Positions 54,056-63,106 of a stretch of DNA of 64,000 bases are shown here, piece by piece. The notes beneath the pieces are model-generated. The model was given only the letters and a program-made list of their open reading frames with translations, was not told where the DNA came from and did not search any database. The DNA lies in contig CACMDE010000004.1 of the NCBI GenBank assembly GCA_902612345.1, positions 17,524 to 81,523 on the forward strand. The letters run 5' to 3'. The stretch comes from an uncultured Pelagibacteraceae bacterium. Its GTDB lineage: Bacteria > Pseudomonadota > Alphaproteobacteria > Pelagibacterales > Pelagibacteraceae. A program made the translations under genes and the position numbers. Every line of letters starts with the position of its first letter. The first letter of the stretch is position 1.

Positions 54056-55168
54056 ATGGCCGGAAAAACAAAGGTTAATAGCTGGAACGAGTGGGATCCG
54101 TTAAAACATGTAATTGTTGGAAGAGCAGATGGAACTTGTATTCCAGCACCTGAACCAGCATTAGATGCAAAAGTACCAGAAGATTCTGACATGAGAGGAA
54201 AATATGGTCCAAGAACAAAAGATACAGTTGATAAGGCAAATGAACTTTTAGACAACTTTTCATCTATTTTAGTTAAACGTGGAATAAAAGTTGATCGTCC
54301 AACCCCAATAAATTTTAATCAACCAAGTTCAACTCCAGACTGGAAATCAGAAACAATGTTTGGGTGCATGCCACCAAGAGATGTACTTTTGACAGTTGGA
54401 AATGAAATTTTAGAGGCAACAATGAGTTATAGATGTAGATGGTTTGAATACCTTTGTTATAGACCTTTATTAAAAAAATACTATGATGAAGATCCTAACA
54501 TGAGACATGAAGCAGCGCCAAAACCAAGATTAACTGATGCTGATTATAGAAAAGATTACTTGTCAGATAAAATTGGAGTTCAAAAAAGATTAGAATGGAC
54601 AGAAAGAAAATTTTTTGTAACGACCGAAGAAGAGCCTTTGTTCGATGCAGCTGATATTCTAAGATTTGGAAAAGATTTAGTAGTTCAACATGGTTTTACA
54701 ACCAATTTAAAAGGTATTGATTGGATAAAAAGACACTATAAAAATCATAGAGTCCATGCTGTTAACTTTCCAGGAGACCCTTATCCAATTCATATAGATG
54801 CAACTTTCACCCCTATTAAAGAGGGTTTGATTATTAATAACCCACAAAGAAGATTGCCAGAGGCACAAAGAAAATTATTTGAAGAAAATGGATGGAAAAT
54901 AATTGATTCAGCTCAACCTGCTCATAATTCGCCACCACCACTTTGTTATTCCTCAGTTTGGTTATCTATGAATGTTCTTGTTTTAGATCCTAAGACAGTT
55001 TGTGTTGAAAAAAGTGAAGTTTATCAGGCTGAACAGCTTGATAATTTAGGAATGGAAGTAATTCCAGTTGAACTCAGAGATGCATATGCATTTGGAGGAG
55101 GACTACATTGTTGTACAGCGGATGTATATCGAGAGGGAGATTTGAAAGATTATTTTCCTAAACAATAA
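54056..55168 (+). CDS. Glycine amidinotransferase (AGAT-like)
   Basis: The 370-aa protein follows the AGAT family: NSWNEWDPLKHVIVGRADGTCIP, TPDWKSETMFGCMPPRD, GNEILEATMSYRCRWFEY, EPLFDAADILRFGKDLVVQ, NFPGDPYPIHIDATF and the active-site cysteine in AFGGGLHCCTADV (C352). It would move the amidino group of arginine to glycine or another amine, giving guanidinoacetate plus ornithine. Acceptor preference cannot be read; related bacterial enzymes use lysine or inosamine. Confidence 0.9.
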   Translation: MAGKTKVNSWNEWDPLKHVIVGRADGTCIPAPEPALDAKVPEDSDMRGKYGPRTKDTVDKANELLDNFSSILVKRGIKVDRPTPINFNQPSSTPDWKSETMFGCMPPRDVLLTVGNEILEATMSYRCRWFEYLCYRPLLKKYYDEDPNMRHEAAPKPRLTDADYRKDYLSDKIGVQKRLEWTERKFFVTTEEEPLFDAADILRFGKDLVVQHGFTTNLKGIDWIKRHYKNHRVHAVNFPGDPYPIHIDATFTPIKEGLIINNPQRRLPEAQRKLFEENGWKIIDSAQPAHNSPPPLCYSSVWLSMNVLVLDPKTVCVEKSEVYQAEQLDNLGMEVIPVELRDAYAFGGGLHCCTADVYREGDLKDYFPKQ

Positions 55169-55396
55169 CTAATTTGGATTTTGTTTCAAAAATTCAATAT
55201 ATTTTAAAACATCATCAAAATTTTCATCAGGTATATCTTTATAACTTGCATTAAATTTATTTTTAACACAAATAGCAACATGAGCATATGGATTTCTTCC
55301 TTTAGGATGATTAGGATGATCAGGTAATTGTCCAAGTAAATAATCACCAGCTTCCTGAATAATTTTCCAGAGTTTACCCGTATTTTCTTTATTCAT
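55169..55396 (-). CDS. Small soluble protein of unknown function (75 aa)
   Basis: This 75-aa ORF starts with a proper ATG, abuts the amidinotransferase tail-to-tail, and has a well-formed protein pattern (KLWKIIQEAGDYLLGQLPDH, RNPYAHVAICVKNKF, YKDIPDENFDDVLKYIEFL). The last part loosely resembles the C-terminal domain of phage antirepressor proteins, but this is a weak impression. I recognise no family with confidence. It is followed, 1 bp upstream on the same strand, by the truncated carbohydrate gene. Confidence 0.55.
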   Translation of the reverse strand: MNKENTGKLWKIIQEAGDYLLGQLPDHPNHPKGRNPYAHVAICVKNKFNASYKDIPDENFDDVLKYIEFLKQNPN

Positions 55397-55397
55397 T

Positions 55398-56162
55398 TTA
55401 AATAATTTTTTGCTTTCTCAATATAGTTTTTAAAGTTTCATTTAACTTAAAATTATTTTTGACAATAGGTATATTATTTAAATTACAAAAATTTTGGCTT
55501 TTCCAAACATTGATATCTGCAGAATATAGGTATTCTAGAATACTAATTATTTTTGATTTATTGTAAAAACCTAAAAAGTAATTACCTGCTCTTTTTAAAA
55601 ATAATTTTGATGTAAATGATTGATCCTGAAAAGAAAAAAAATTAAATAAACCAACTTTATTATTTCTCGATAAAGCTTCGTATCCAAGACTTGAGTCTAT
55701 ACTTATTGAACATAATGAATTATCTACTCTTTTATAAGACTTTTTCAAATCTCTTTTATAAAGGAAAAAATTTCTACTTTTTAATAAGTTTCTATAATAA
55801 ACTTTTTGATTATTTTCATCCTCTTCACCAGGAAGTATTGTGAGTTTTAAATTTTTTTTTTTACAGAAATCGAATACAATTGGTAATAATAATTTTTCGG
55901 TTTCATAAATAGGACTCACATAAGGATAATTTAGTAAGTCTTTTCTGAACTGTGAAATATACAATAAATGATTTTTTTTAAGATTATTTTTGATCTTGTA
56001 ATGGTTATTTTTAAGTGAACCTAATACTATAAATTTCGATTTAATAATATTTTTAATTTTTTCTCTTTCTAGATTTGTAAAACAAAAAAAATAATCACAT
56101 AAAAAATTTTTATAATTACTATTTTTTATCTTACGAATAAATTCGTTACCAAATGATCCATT
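55398..56162 (-). pseudogene. 5'-truncated surface-carbohydrate gene remnant
   Basis: The ORF track lists 188 aa from a TTG at 55964, but the frame stays open and protein-like for 66 more codons to 56162, reading GSFGNEFIRKIKNSNYKNFL and later FIVLGSLKNNHYKIKNN. In this upstream part no ATG, GTG or TTG occurs before an in-frame TAA at 56163-56165, which lies inside the opposite-strand gshA start. The C-terminal half has SISIDSSLGYEALSRNNKVGLFNFF, typical of GT-B-like surface carbohydrate biosynthesis proteins. The N-terminal third appears to be missing, so it is probably a decayed or broken gene. Confidence 0.55.
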
Positions 56163-57421
56163 TTATTAATTACTTTAAATCTGGTGCTAAAAATAGTGAT
56201 GATTGTGGAGTTGGAATAGAACATGAAAAATTTGTTTTTTCAAATAATAAAAGAGTAAATTATCAATCAATATTAAATTTGTTTGAAAAACTTTATGAAT
56301 TTGGCTGGAAGCCGGTTAAAGAAGGTAAAAATACAATAGCTCTAAAAAAGGGAAATAAAAATATTACTTTAGAACCTGGTAACCAGATTGAGTTATCAGG
56401 TGAGAAATTAAAAAACATTCATCAAACTTGTAGTGAATCTCAAGAGTATATATTTGAACTAAATCAATCATTAAAAAAATTAAATTTAAATTTAATTAGC
56501 TCGGGCTTTGATCCGATATCTAAAATTGAAGAAGTGCCATCTAATCCAAAAAATAGATATGAGCTTATGACTAAAATCATGCCACTATTTGGAAAACTAA
56601 GTCTAGATATGATGTACAGAACCTGCGGAACACAAATAAATATTGATTACACTTCTGAAAAAGATTTTAGTAAAAAATTTTTTGTAGTCAATAGATTGAC
56701 ACCAATCACTATTGCTTTATTTGCAAATTCAGGAATAGTTGAAAAATATAAAAGTGGTTATTTATCTTACAGGTCTTATGTTTGGCAAAATACATACAGG
56801 GGCGGTTTACCAAAAATATTTTTAGAAAATATGGATTTTGAAAAATATGCTGATTTTAGTTTAAATTATGCAATGCTGTTTATAAAAAGAAAAGATAAAT
56901 ATATAGATGCTAAAAATAAAACTTTTAAAAACTTTATAGATGAAGACATCGAAAATGTAACTCCAAATGAAGAGGATGTTGTAGATCACTTAAGTACAAT
57001 CTTTACAGAAAATAGATTAAAAAAATATATTGAAATACGTTCCATGGATGCTTGCGGGTGGGATTGTTTGTGTGCTGGACCTGCATTTTTTATTGGATTG
57101 TTATATGGAAACCTTGATGCAGTATTCGATGTTGTAAAGACGTGGAATATAAATGACATAATAGCATGTTATAGAGATTCTCCAAAAAAAGGCTTAAAAA
57201 CAATTTTAGGAAGTAAATCAGTTTTAGACTGGTCCAAAGACTTATTCGAAATATCAAAAAAAGGTTTGGAAAATCGAAATGAGCTAAATAGTAAAAAACA
57301 AAACGAAGTTAAATACTTAAATCATATTAAAAATATTATTGATACTAATAATACCAATGCAGAAGAAATCATGACCCAGTATCAAAAGGATAAAAATTTT
57401 TTCAACATTAATGAAAAATAA
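56153..57421 (+). CDS. gshA: Glutamate-cysteine ligase (GCS2 type)
   Basis: The 422-aa enzyme has the alphaproteobacterial/plant GCS pattern GVGIEHEKFVF, TIALKKGNKNITLEPGNQIELSG, MPLFGKLSLDMMYRTCGTQINIDY, LFANSG, SYRSYVWQNT and YIEIRSMDACGWD. It makes gamma-glutamylcysteine, the first glutathione step. It overlaps gshB by 11 bp. The promoter must lie inside the remnant of the truncated gene, consistent with the DNA to its left having been rearranged. Confidence 0.92.
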   Translation: MIHFINYFKSGAKNSDDCGVGIEHEKFVFSNNKRVNYQSILNLFEKLYEFGWKPVKEGKNTIALKKGNKNITLEPGNQIELSGEKLKNIHQTCSESQEYIFELNQSLKKLNLNLISSGFDPISKIEEVPSNPKNRYELMTKIMPLFGKLSLDMMYRTCGTQINIDYTSEKDFSKKFFVVNRLTPITIALFANSGIVEKYKSGYLSYRSYVWQNTYRGGLPKIFLENMDFEKYADFSLNYAMLFIKRKDKYIDAKNKTFKNFIDEDIENVTPNEEDVVDHLSTIFTENRLKKYIEIRSMDACGWDCLCAGPAFFIGLLYGNLDAVFDVVKTWNINDIIACYRDSPKKGLKTILGSKSVLDWSKDLFEISKKGLENRNELNSKKQNEVKYLNHIKNIIDTNNTNAEEIMTQYQKDKNFFNINEK

Positions 57422-58331
57422 AATAGTAGCTATCCAAGGGGACAATTTTAAAAAACTAAATTATAATAATGATACAACTGTTTTTTTGGCACTAGAAGCA
57501 CAAAAACAAGGTTCTAAAATTTTCTATTACGAGCCCAAAAATATATTTATTAAAAATAATCAAATATATGCAGATGGAAACTTTATAAAACTTTTTAAAA
57601 AAAAAAAGTTTTATAAATTATTAAATAAAAAAACAATAAATTTAGAAAAATCTAATTACATTCTTATAAGGCAGGATCCACCCTTTAATATGAATTATAT
57701 AACTACTACCTACTTTTTAGATAGATTAAAAACTGTTAAAATCATAAATAATCCAACATCAATTAGAAACATATCAGAAAAACTGTATTCTTATGAATTT
57801 AAGAAACATATGCCACCAACAATTTTTACTTCAAGAATTTTGGATATAAAAAATTTTATAAAAAAAAATAAATTCACAATTATAAAACCGATACATGGTC
57901 ATAGTGGGAATAATATAAAACTTTTAAAAGGCAATATTAACAAAAAATTTTTATCTAAATATTTAATTAAACATGGATACATTATGTGCCAAAAATTCTT
58001 ACCTGGTATAATTTATGGAGACAAAAGAGTTTTTATAATTAATGGTAAAACTGTAGGATCTATCTCAAGGGTCCCAAAAAAAGGTTCTTTTTTAAGCAAT
58101 TTAAGCAAAGGTGGAACTGCTATTGTATCAAAACTTACAAAAAAAGAGAAAAAAATTTCAAATTTAATTGCAAAAAAATTGAAAAAAAATGGAATTTATT
58201 TTGCTGGTATAGACTTTATATCAGAAAAACTTAATGGAGATATAAATGTAACCTCGCCAACAGGGCTAAAAAATTATTTTGATTTGACAGGTATAAACTT
58301 AGCAAAAACTTTTTGGAAAGAAATTAAATAA
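57411..58331 (+). CDS. gshB: Glutathione synthetase
   Basis: The 306-aa ATP-grasp protein has IRQDPPFNMNYITTTYFLD, NNPTSIRNISEKLYSYEFKKHMPPTIFT, TIIKPIHGHSGNNI, MCQKFLPGIIYGDKRVFIING, GGTAIVSKLTKKE and a late NVTSPTGLKNYFDLTG. It adds glycine to gamma-glutamylcysteine. The linkage gshA-gshB is unusually tight, with an 11-bp overlap. The A-rich codons give several poly-lysine runs, which is typical of this genome. Confidence 0.93.
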   Translation: MKNKIVAIQGDNFKKLNYNNDTTVFLALEAQKQGSKIFYYEPKNIFIKNNQIYADGNFIKLFKKKKFYKLLNKKTINLEKSNYILIRQDPPFNMNYITTTYFLDRLKTVKIINNPTSIRNISEKLYSYEFKKHMPPTIFTSRILDIKNFIKKNKFTIIKPIHGHSGNNIKLLKGNINKKFLSKYLIKHGYIMCQKFLPGIIYGDKRVFIINGKTVGSISRVPKKGSFLSNLSKGGTAIVSKLTKKEKKISNLIAKKLKKNGIYFAGIDFISEKLNGDINVTSPTGLKNYFDLTGINLAKTFWKEIK

Positions 58332-59206
58332 TGAAAAATTTAACAAATCAGCAAAGAGGCTCATTAATGGCTTTAGTCGCTGTAATATTTATTACCCCAG
58401 ACTCTCTTTTTATAAGGCTTTCAAATTTAGAAACATGGGGATTAGTTTTTTATAGAGGCGCAATACCTTTTGTTGTTGTTTTACTCGGGATGTTAATTAT
58501 TTATAGATTTAGTTTTTTTAAATTACTTATTGGTAATTCAATTTATGGTGCAGCTTATATTGTTACTTTTTCTTTAACTAATATAACCTTTGTATTATCT
58601 ATTCAAAATACAAATGTTGCAAATACCTTAGTAATGATTGCTTTAGCGCCAATGCTTTCTGCTATTTTCGGAACTATTTTTTTAAAAGAAAAGCCAGATA
58701 GAAATACTTTAATTGCAATAGTAATAACATTTATGAGTGTTCTTTATATTTTTTATGACTCATTAAAACTTGGTAACATTTTTGGAGATATATTAGGATT
58801 CATTACAGCAGCAGGTTTAGCTGCTGGTGCTACTATAATTAGGGCCGGTAAAAAAGTTAGTTTGGTACCCTCTGCAGTCATAGGTAAATTGGTAGTCGCA
58901 TTAGTTGCATTGTTTTTTATAGATAGCTTTGATTTAAAAAATAACGATATTTATATAATCCCTACTATGTGTATACTTTGTGTTGCTATTCCGTTTGTTC
59001 TTGTAACCATAGCCCCAAGATATATTACAGGCGCAGAGGTAAACTTATTTTTTTTATTAGAGACGATATTTGGTCCAATTTGGGTATGGCTAGTTATCAA
59101 AGAACAACCTTCCTTAGAAACAATACAAGGTGGTTTAATTATTATTTTAACAATTGCAATTCATTCATTCTTAGCCATTAAAAAAACACAATTAAAATCT
59201 ACTTAG
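58331..59206 (+). CDS. EamA/DMT-superfamily transporter downstream of gshB
   Basis: The 291-aa protein has ten helices with RGSLMALVAVIFITPDSLFIRLSNLETWGLVFYRG, QNTNVANTLVMIALAPMLSAIFGTIFLKEKP and FFLLETIFGPIWVWLVIKEQPS. Its ATG overlaps the gshB stop by one base, so it is co-expressed with glutathione synthesis. Substrate unknown; a sulfur amino acid, a peptide or a glutathione precursor is a guess. Confidence 0.85.
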   Translation: MKNLTNQQRGSLMALVAVIFITPDSLFIRLSNLETWGLVFYRGAIPFVVVLLGMLIIYRFSFFKLLIGNSIYGAAYIVTFSLTNITFVLSIQNTNVANTLVMIALAPMLSAIFGTIFLKEKPDRNTLIAIVITFMSVLYIFYDSLKLGNIFGDILGFITAAGLAAGATIIRAGKKVSLVPSAVIGKLVVALVALFFIDSFDLKNNDIYIIPTMCILCVAIPFVLVTIAPRYITGAEVNLFFLLETIFGPIWVWLVIKEQPSLETIQGGLIIILTIAIHSFLAIKKTQLKST

Positions 59207-59223
59207 CGCTCCAAGTAATTATT

Positions 59224-60519
59224 ATGCAAAAAGAAGTTAAAAAATCCTGGGCTCTTTTTCTTGGTATTGGAACAATGATGATCGCACACGGTCTTCAAAT
59301 GCAAATTATGGGAATAAGATCAGTACTAGAAGATTTTAGTGTTCTTACAACAGGTATTTTCATGTCAGGATACTATGTTGGATATTTTGTTGGATCTAAA
59401 ACTACACCTAACTTGGTCCAAAAAGTTGGTCATATAAGAGTCTTTGCCGCTTTTGCTTCTTTAGCGTCGCTGAGCGCTCTAGTTGCTGTAGTATATGTAA
59501 ATCCTTTTATGTGGACACTAAGTAGGTTCATTACTGGTATAAGTTTAGTGAGTTGCTATGTTGTTTCAGAGAGTTGGCTAAATGATAGAGCAACAAATAA
59601 AAATAGAGGACAACTTTTATCCGCATATATGATTGTACTATATCTTGGTTTAGCAGTTGGAATGTTATTATTAAATTTTAGTGAACCGAAAGCATATGAA
59701 CCATTTATTTTAGTATCGGTTTTGTTGTCTTTAGCGCTTGTGCCTATACTTTTAACAAAAAGACCTGCACCAAAATTTAAAAGAATTGGTACAATAAATA
59801 TCAGAGAATTATATGAAATTTCACCTCTAGGGACTGTGAGTTCCTTTGCAACAGGAGTAATACATGCTGCATTTTTTTCGTTAATATCTGTTTACGCAAC
59901 AAAAGCAGGTTTCACACTTCTTGAAACCTCAATTCTTTTATTTATAGCAACTATTTCTGGAGTAATTGGACAAGGTCCAATTGGATATTTTTCTGATATG
60001 TATGATAGAAGGAAAGTAATAGTTGTGACTACTCTTATAGCTTCAGCATTGGCATTTTTTTCAATATTATTTTCTAGTGATCCCTTACAAAATACTTATT
60101 ACATGCAAGAATTTGCGTTTAAAAAAATATTATTTTTTTTATTTGTTGGGGCTTATACTTCATTATGTTTACCTTTGTTTTCATTAAACCTAGCGCACAC
60201 AAACGACTTCGTCCCTAGGGAAAAATTTGTCGCAGCAGGTGGGGGATTACAATTAATATTTGGTATAGGAGCAATAAGTGGTCCTGTTATATGTTCGGTA
60301 TTTATGGGTTGGTTTGGTTTAAATGGATTTTTTATTTTTTTAATATTAATTCACACACTTATTGGAATTTTTGGAATACATAGAATGAGGGTTAGAAAAA
60401 CTGCAGAAAATCCTAACTCTACGTTTACTCCAATGCCTGCTACAATAACTCCTGCTGGATTAGAATTAGATCCAGATTCACCAGAAACATTAGGGAATAC
60501 TCAACAAAACAATTCTTAG
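59224..60519 (+). CDS. MFS transporter
   Basis: The 431-aa protein has twelve hydrophobic segments and MFS elements such as GYYVGYFVGSKTTPNLVQKVGHIRVFA, SRFITGISLVSCYVVSESWLNDRA and GPIGYFSDMYDRRKVIV in the second half. The C-terminal 30 residues are a soluble proline-rich tail ending DPDSPETLGNTQQNNS. It resembles the YcaD/UMF1-like group that exports or imports small metabolites; substrate unknown. Confidence 0.85.
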   Translation: MQKEVKKSWALFLGIGTMMIAHGLQMQIMGIRSVLEDFSVLTTGIFMSGYYVGYFVGSKTTPNLVQKVGHIRVFAAFASLASLSALVAVVYVNPFMWTLSRFITGISLVSCYVVSESWLNDRATNKNRGQLLSAYMIVLYLGLAVGMLLLNFSEPKAYEPFILVSVLLSLALVPILLTKRPAPKFKRIGTINIRELYEISPLGTVSSFATGVIHAAFFSLISVYATKAGFTLLETSILLFIATISGVIGQGPIGYFSDMYDRRKVIVVTTLIASALAFFSILFSSDPLQNTYYMQEFAFKKILFFLFVGAYTSLCLPLFSLNLAHTNDFVPREKFVAAGGGLQLIFGIGAISGPVICSVFMGWFGLNGFFIFLILIHTLIGIFGIHRMRVRKTAENPNSTFTPMPATITPAGLELDPDSPETLGNTQQNNS

Positions 60520-60616
60520 TTGAACTCAAAATAGCCGTTATATTTTAAATTTAATAAAAGCATCATTGCAAAGAATTGGATTCTTTGATCAAATAATATT
60601 TTTAAAAATATTTTAT

Positions 60617-61336
60617 ATGTCAAAAGTAAAAAATAAAACAAAAAATAAATCTTCATCAAAAAATTCTTTGTTTTCGTCAACGGGAATTAAAAAAGTATAT
60701 AATAATTATAAAAAGAATAAAGAACAAAAAAAATTAAAAGAAATTAAATTAAAAAATCTAGCCGAAAATAATCAAATTGCTAAGGATAGAAAAGAACTAA
60801 GATCTTGGGAAGAAAGATTAAGTAAGGAAAGTTACAAATTAAAAATTAGAGATGAAGAACTTAAGTTTAAAGAAAAAGAACTCAAATTAAAAGATGAACA
60901 GCAAAAAATTGAAAATAAACGTCTTGTAAAAAAAGATGAGGATTTAGGTCAAATAGATAAAGATTTAAGATTAAAAGAAAAAGAATTAAAAATAAAAAGT
61001 GAAGAACAATTTAGAAAAGATATCGATTTAAAAGCGCGAGAAGAGGAATTAAATCGAAAAGAAACTAAAGAAAAGAGAAAAAAAGAAAAGTTTTTAAAAG
61101 AAATGATGATTCAAGAAGAAGAAAAACAAAAAATAGAAAATATGAAATTGAAAGAATGGGAAGAGCAATTTGATAGAGAGCAAAAAATGAAAGAACAGCG
61201 TGAAATACTTAAAGAACAAAGATTAAAACAAAGAGAATTAAAAGAATTAGTAGTAAATAATGACGAAAATAATATAAATAGAGAATTAAGCACTAAACTC
61301 GAAAGCCTAGATTTAGACAAAACATCAGAACACTAA
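60617..61336 (+). CDS. Highly charged coiled-coil protein, unknown function
   Basis: I start at the ATG at 60617 (239 aa), rather than the TTG at 60566. After a serine/lysine-rich N-terminus, residues 50-220 are an almost continuous Lys/Glu/Leu/Asp-rich helix with repeating units like LKIRDEELKFKEKELKLKDEQ and LRLKEKELKIKSEEQ, predicting a long single coiled coil. No membrane segment or known domain is visible. It precedes the polysaccharide region; a structural or scaffolding role is a guess. Confidence 0.6.
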   Translation: MSKVKNKTKNKSSSKNSLFSSTGIKKVYNNYKKNKEQKKLKEIKLKNLAENNQIAKDRKELRSWEERLSKESYKLKIRDEELKFKEKELKLKDEQQKIENKRLVKKDEDLGQIDKDLRLKEKELKIKSEEQFRKDIDLKAREEELNRKETKEKRKKEKFLKEMMIQEEEKQKIENMKLKEWEEQFDREQKMKEQREILKEQRLKQRELKELVVNNDENNINRELSTKLESLDLDKTSEH

Positions 61337-61379
61337 ACTTTAAAAAAAGTTTTTAACAATTAATTAAAATGATTAATTG
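61335..61379 (+). terminator. Weak AT-rich hairpins after the coiled-coil gene
   Basis: aaacttt pairs with aaagttt around aaaa (61335-61352, followed by tt), and caattaat pairs with attaattg (61357-61379). Both stems are almost entirely A-T, so they are weak. The 150-bp gap up to 61486 holds only AT-rich sequence and no ORF or RNA gene that I can see. Confidence 0.4.
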
Positions 61380-61486
61380 ATATTCATTTTCATAATTAAT
61401 TAAATATTATTATTAATAACATTTTAAATTAAATAATAATATACATGAAAGTTTTTATATCTTATAAAATATTAGATTAACATATT

Positions 61487-62341
61487 ATGCCTCTCAAAAG
61501 AATTATATCAAGATTAGATATTAAAGGACCAAACTTAGTTAAAGGTATTAATCTTGAAGGTTTGAGAGTTTTAGGTAATCCAGATTTTTTTTCTAAAAAT
61601 TATTATTATGCTGGTGCAGATGAAATTATATATCATGACTGTGTGGCAAGTCTTTATGAAAAAAAATATCTATTAGATTTTATAAATAAAGCATCATCAA
61701 ATGTTTTTATTCCAGTTTCAGTAGGAGGAGGAATAAAAACTCTCAAAGATATTGAATTAATATTAAAAAATGGTGCAGACAAAGTTTTTATAAACTCAGC
61801 AGCAATAAAAAAACCTAAATTTTTAGAAGAAGCAGTAAAAAATTTTGGTTCATCTACAATATCAATCTCTATTGAGGCTAATAAAAAAAAAGATAATCAA
61901 TATTATTGTTTCTACGATTATGGTAGAGAGAAATCAAATAGACGAGTAAAAGATTGGATTGATGAAGTTCAGTCAAAAGGAGCAGGCGAAATAATTCTGA
62001 CATCAATTTTAAAAGATGGTACTGGAGAAGGTTTTGACATAGGTTTACTAGATTTGGTTCATAAAATTATAAAGGTCCCATTAATTATTCATGGAGGTGC
62101 GGGCAACTCCAATCATGTTAGTGATGTTTTAAAATATAAAAATGTTTCAGGAGTAGCTATCTCATCTATGCTTCATTATTCACTTATTCAATCAGACAAA
62201 TTTATATTTGAAAATAAAAAAGAAGGAAACACAAGCTATCTGCTATCTAACGATAAATATTTTTCATCAAGATTTGAAAATACTTCAATCTCACAAATAA
62301 AAAAAAAATTAAAAAAAAAACGTTTAGATATTAGAGTATGA
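61487..62341 (+). CDS. HisF-like cyclase paralogue of the sugar-amidation type
   Basis: The 284-aa protein is a HisF homologue with the barrel pieces LKRIISRLDIKGPNLVKG (D11 equivalent present), SVGGGIKTLKDIELIL, ADKVFINSAAI, GAGEIILTSILKDGTGEG (second Asp present) and IIHGGAGNSNHV. The position equivalent to the catalytic Asp130 of HisF reads E in SISIEANKK. No other his genes are present, and it pairs with the HisH-like gene beside a CMP-sugar synthetase, so it more likely feeds ammonia to a sugar amidation reaction (WbuZ-like) than histidine synthesis. Confidence 0.75.
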   Translation: MPLKRIISRLDIKGPNLVKGINLEGLRVLGNPDFFSKNYYYAGADEIIYHDCVASLYEKKYLLDFINKASSNVFIPVSVGGGIKTLKDIELILKNGADKVFINSAAIKKPKFLEEAVKNFGSSTISISIEANKKKDNQYYCFYDYGREKSNRRVKDWIDEVQSKGAGEIILTSILKDGTGEGFDIGLLDLVHKIIKVPLIIHGGAGNSNHVSDVLKYKNVSGVAISSMLHYSLIQSDKFIFENKKEGNTSYLLSNDKYFSSRFENTSISQIKKKLKKKRLDIRV

Positions 62342-62967
62342 AGAAAATTACAATTATTGATTATGGGACAAGTAATTTAAAAAGTATAAATGCAGCCTTT
62401 AATTATTTGGGTTATTCGACGTTAATAACCAATGATAAAAAAAAAATACTTGATAGTGATTTACTTGTTCTTCCAGGCGTTGGATCTTTTCCAGTTGTAA
62501 TGCAATATCTAACCAAGCATTGTTTAGATATTCCTATAAAAGAACATATTAAAAAAAATAAACCATTTTTAGGTATATGTTTAGGAATGCAGGTTTTGTT
62601 TGAATATAGTTATGAATTTAAAAAAACAAATGGCTTGAGTGTGCTTAAGGGAGAGGTAAATAATTTAATGGATATGAATTCTTCAAAAAATATTTTAATT
62701 CCAAATACAGGGTGGACAGCTTTGAAAAGAAATAATCTTTTTAATCAAAAAAACTTAATAACTATTAGTAAAAATATGAATTTTTTTTTTACACATTCGT
62801 TCTTCGTTAAACCGAAAAATAAAAGAATTATATCATCTTATATAAGCTTTGGGAAAGAGCAGATATGCTCCTCTGTGCAGTACAAAAATATATTTGGCAT
62901 GCAGTTCCATCCTGAAAAGAGTGGAAATAAAGGCCTTAATTTACTTGAAAAATTTTGTAAGTTATAG
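62338..62967 (+). CDS. HisH-like glutaminase paralogue of the sugar-amidation type
   Basis: The 209-aa class I glutamine amidotransferase has IIDYGTSNLKSINAAFNYLG, VLPGVGSFPVVM, FLGICLGMQVLFEYS (catalytic Cys) and GMQFHPEKSG (His-Glu), so the triad is complete. It overlaps the HisF-like gene by 4 bp. The pair should release ammonia from glutamine for a partner enzyme. The usual sugar amidotransferase (WbpG/LfnA type) is not seen in the window and may lie to the right. Confidence 0.8.
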   Translation: MKKITIIDYGTSNLKSINAAFNYLGYSTLITNDKKKILDSDLLVLPGVGSFPVVMQYLTKHCLDIPIKEHIKKNKPFLGICLGMQVLFEYSYEFKKTNGLSVLKGEVNNLMDMNSSKNILIPNTGWTALKRNNLFNQKNLITISKNMNFFFTHSFFVKPKNKRIISSYISFGKEQICSSVQYKNIFGMQFHPEKSGNKGLNLLEKFCKL

Positions 62968-63106
62968 GGCTTATCAATCAAAATTTTATATTAAAAAAGT
63001 AGACAATTTACTCATTCATTATTATAGATCTTTATACATTCTTGCTTAAACACAATACAAAATATGTTTATTATAAATAACTGATAATTAAAAATGAAAA
63101 ATAAAG

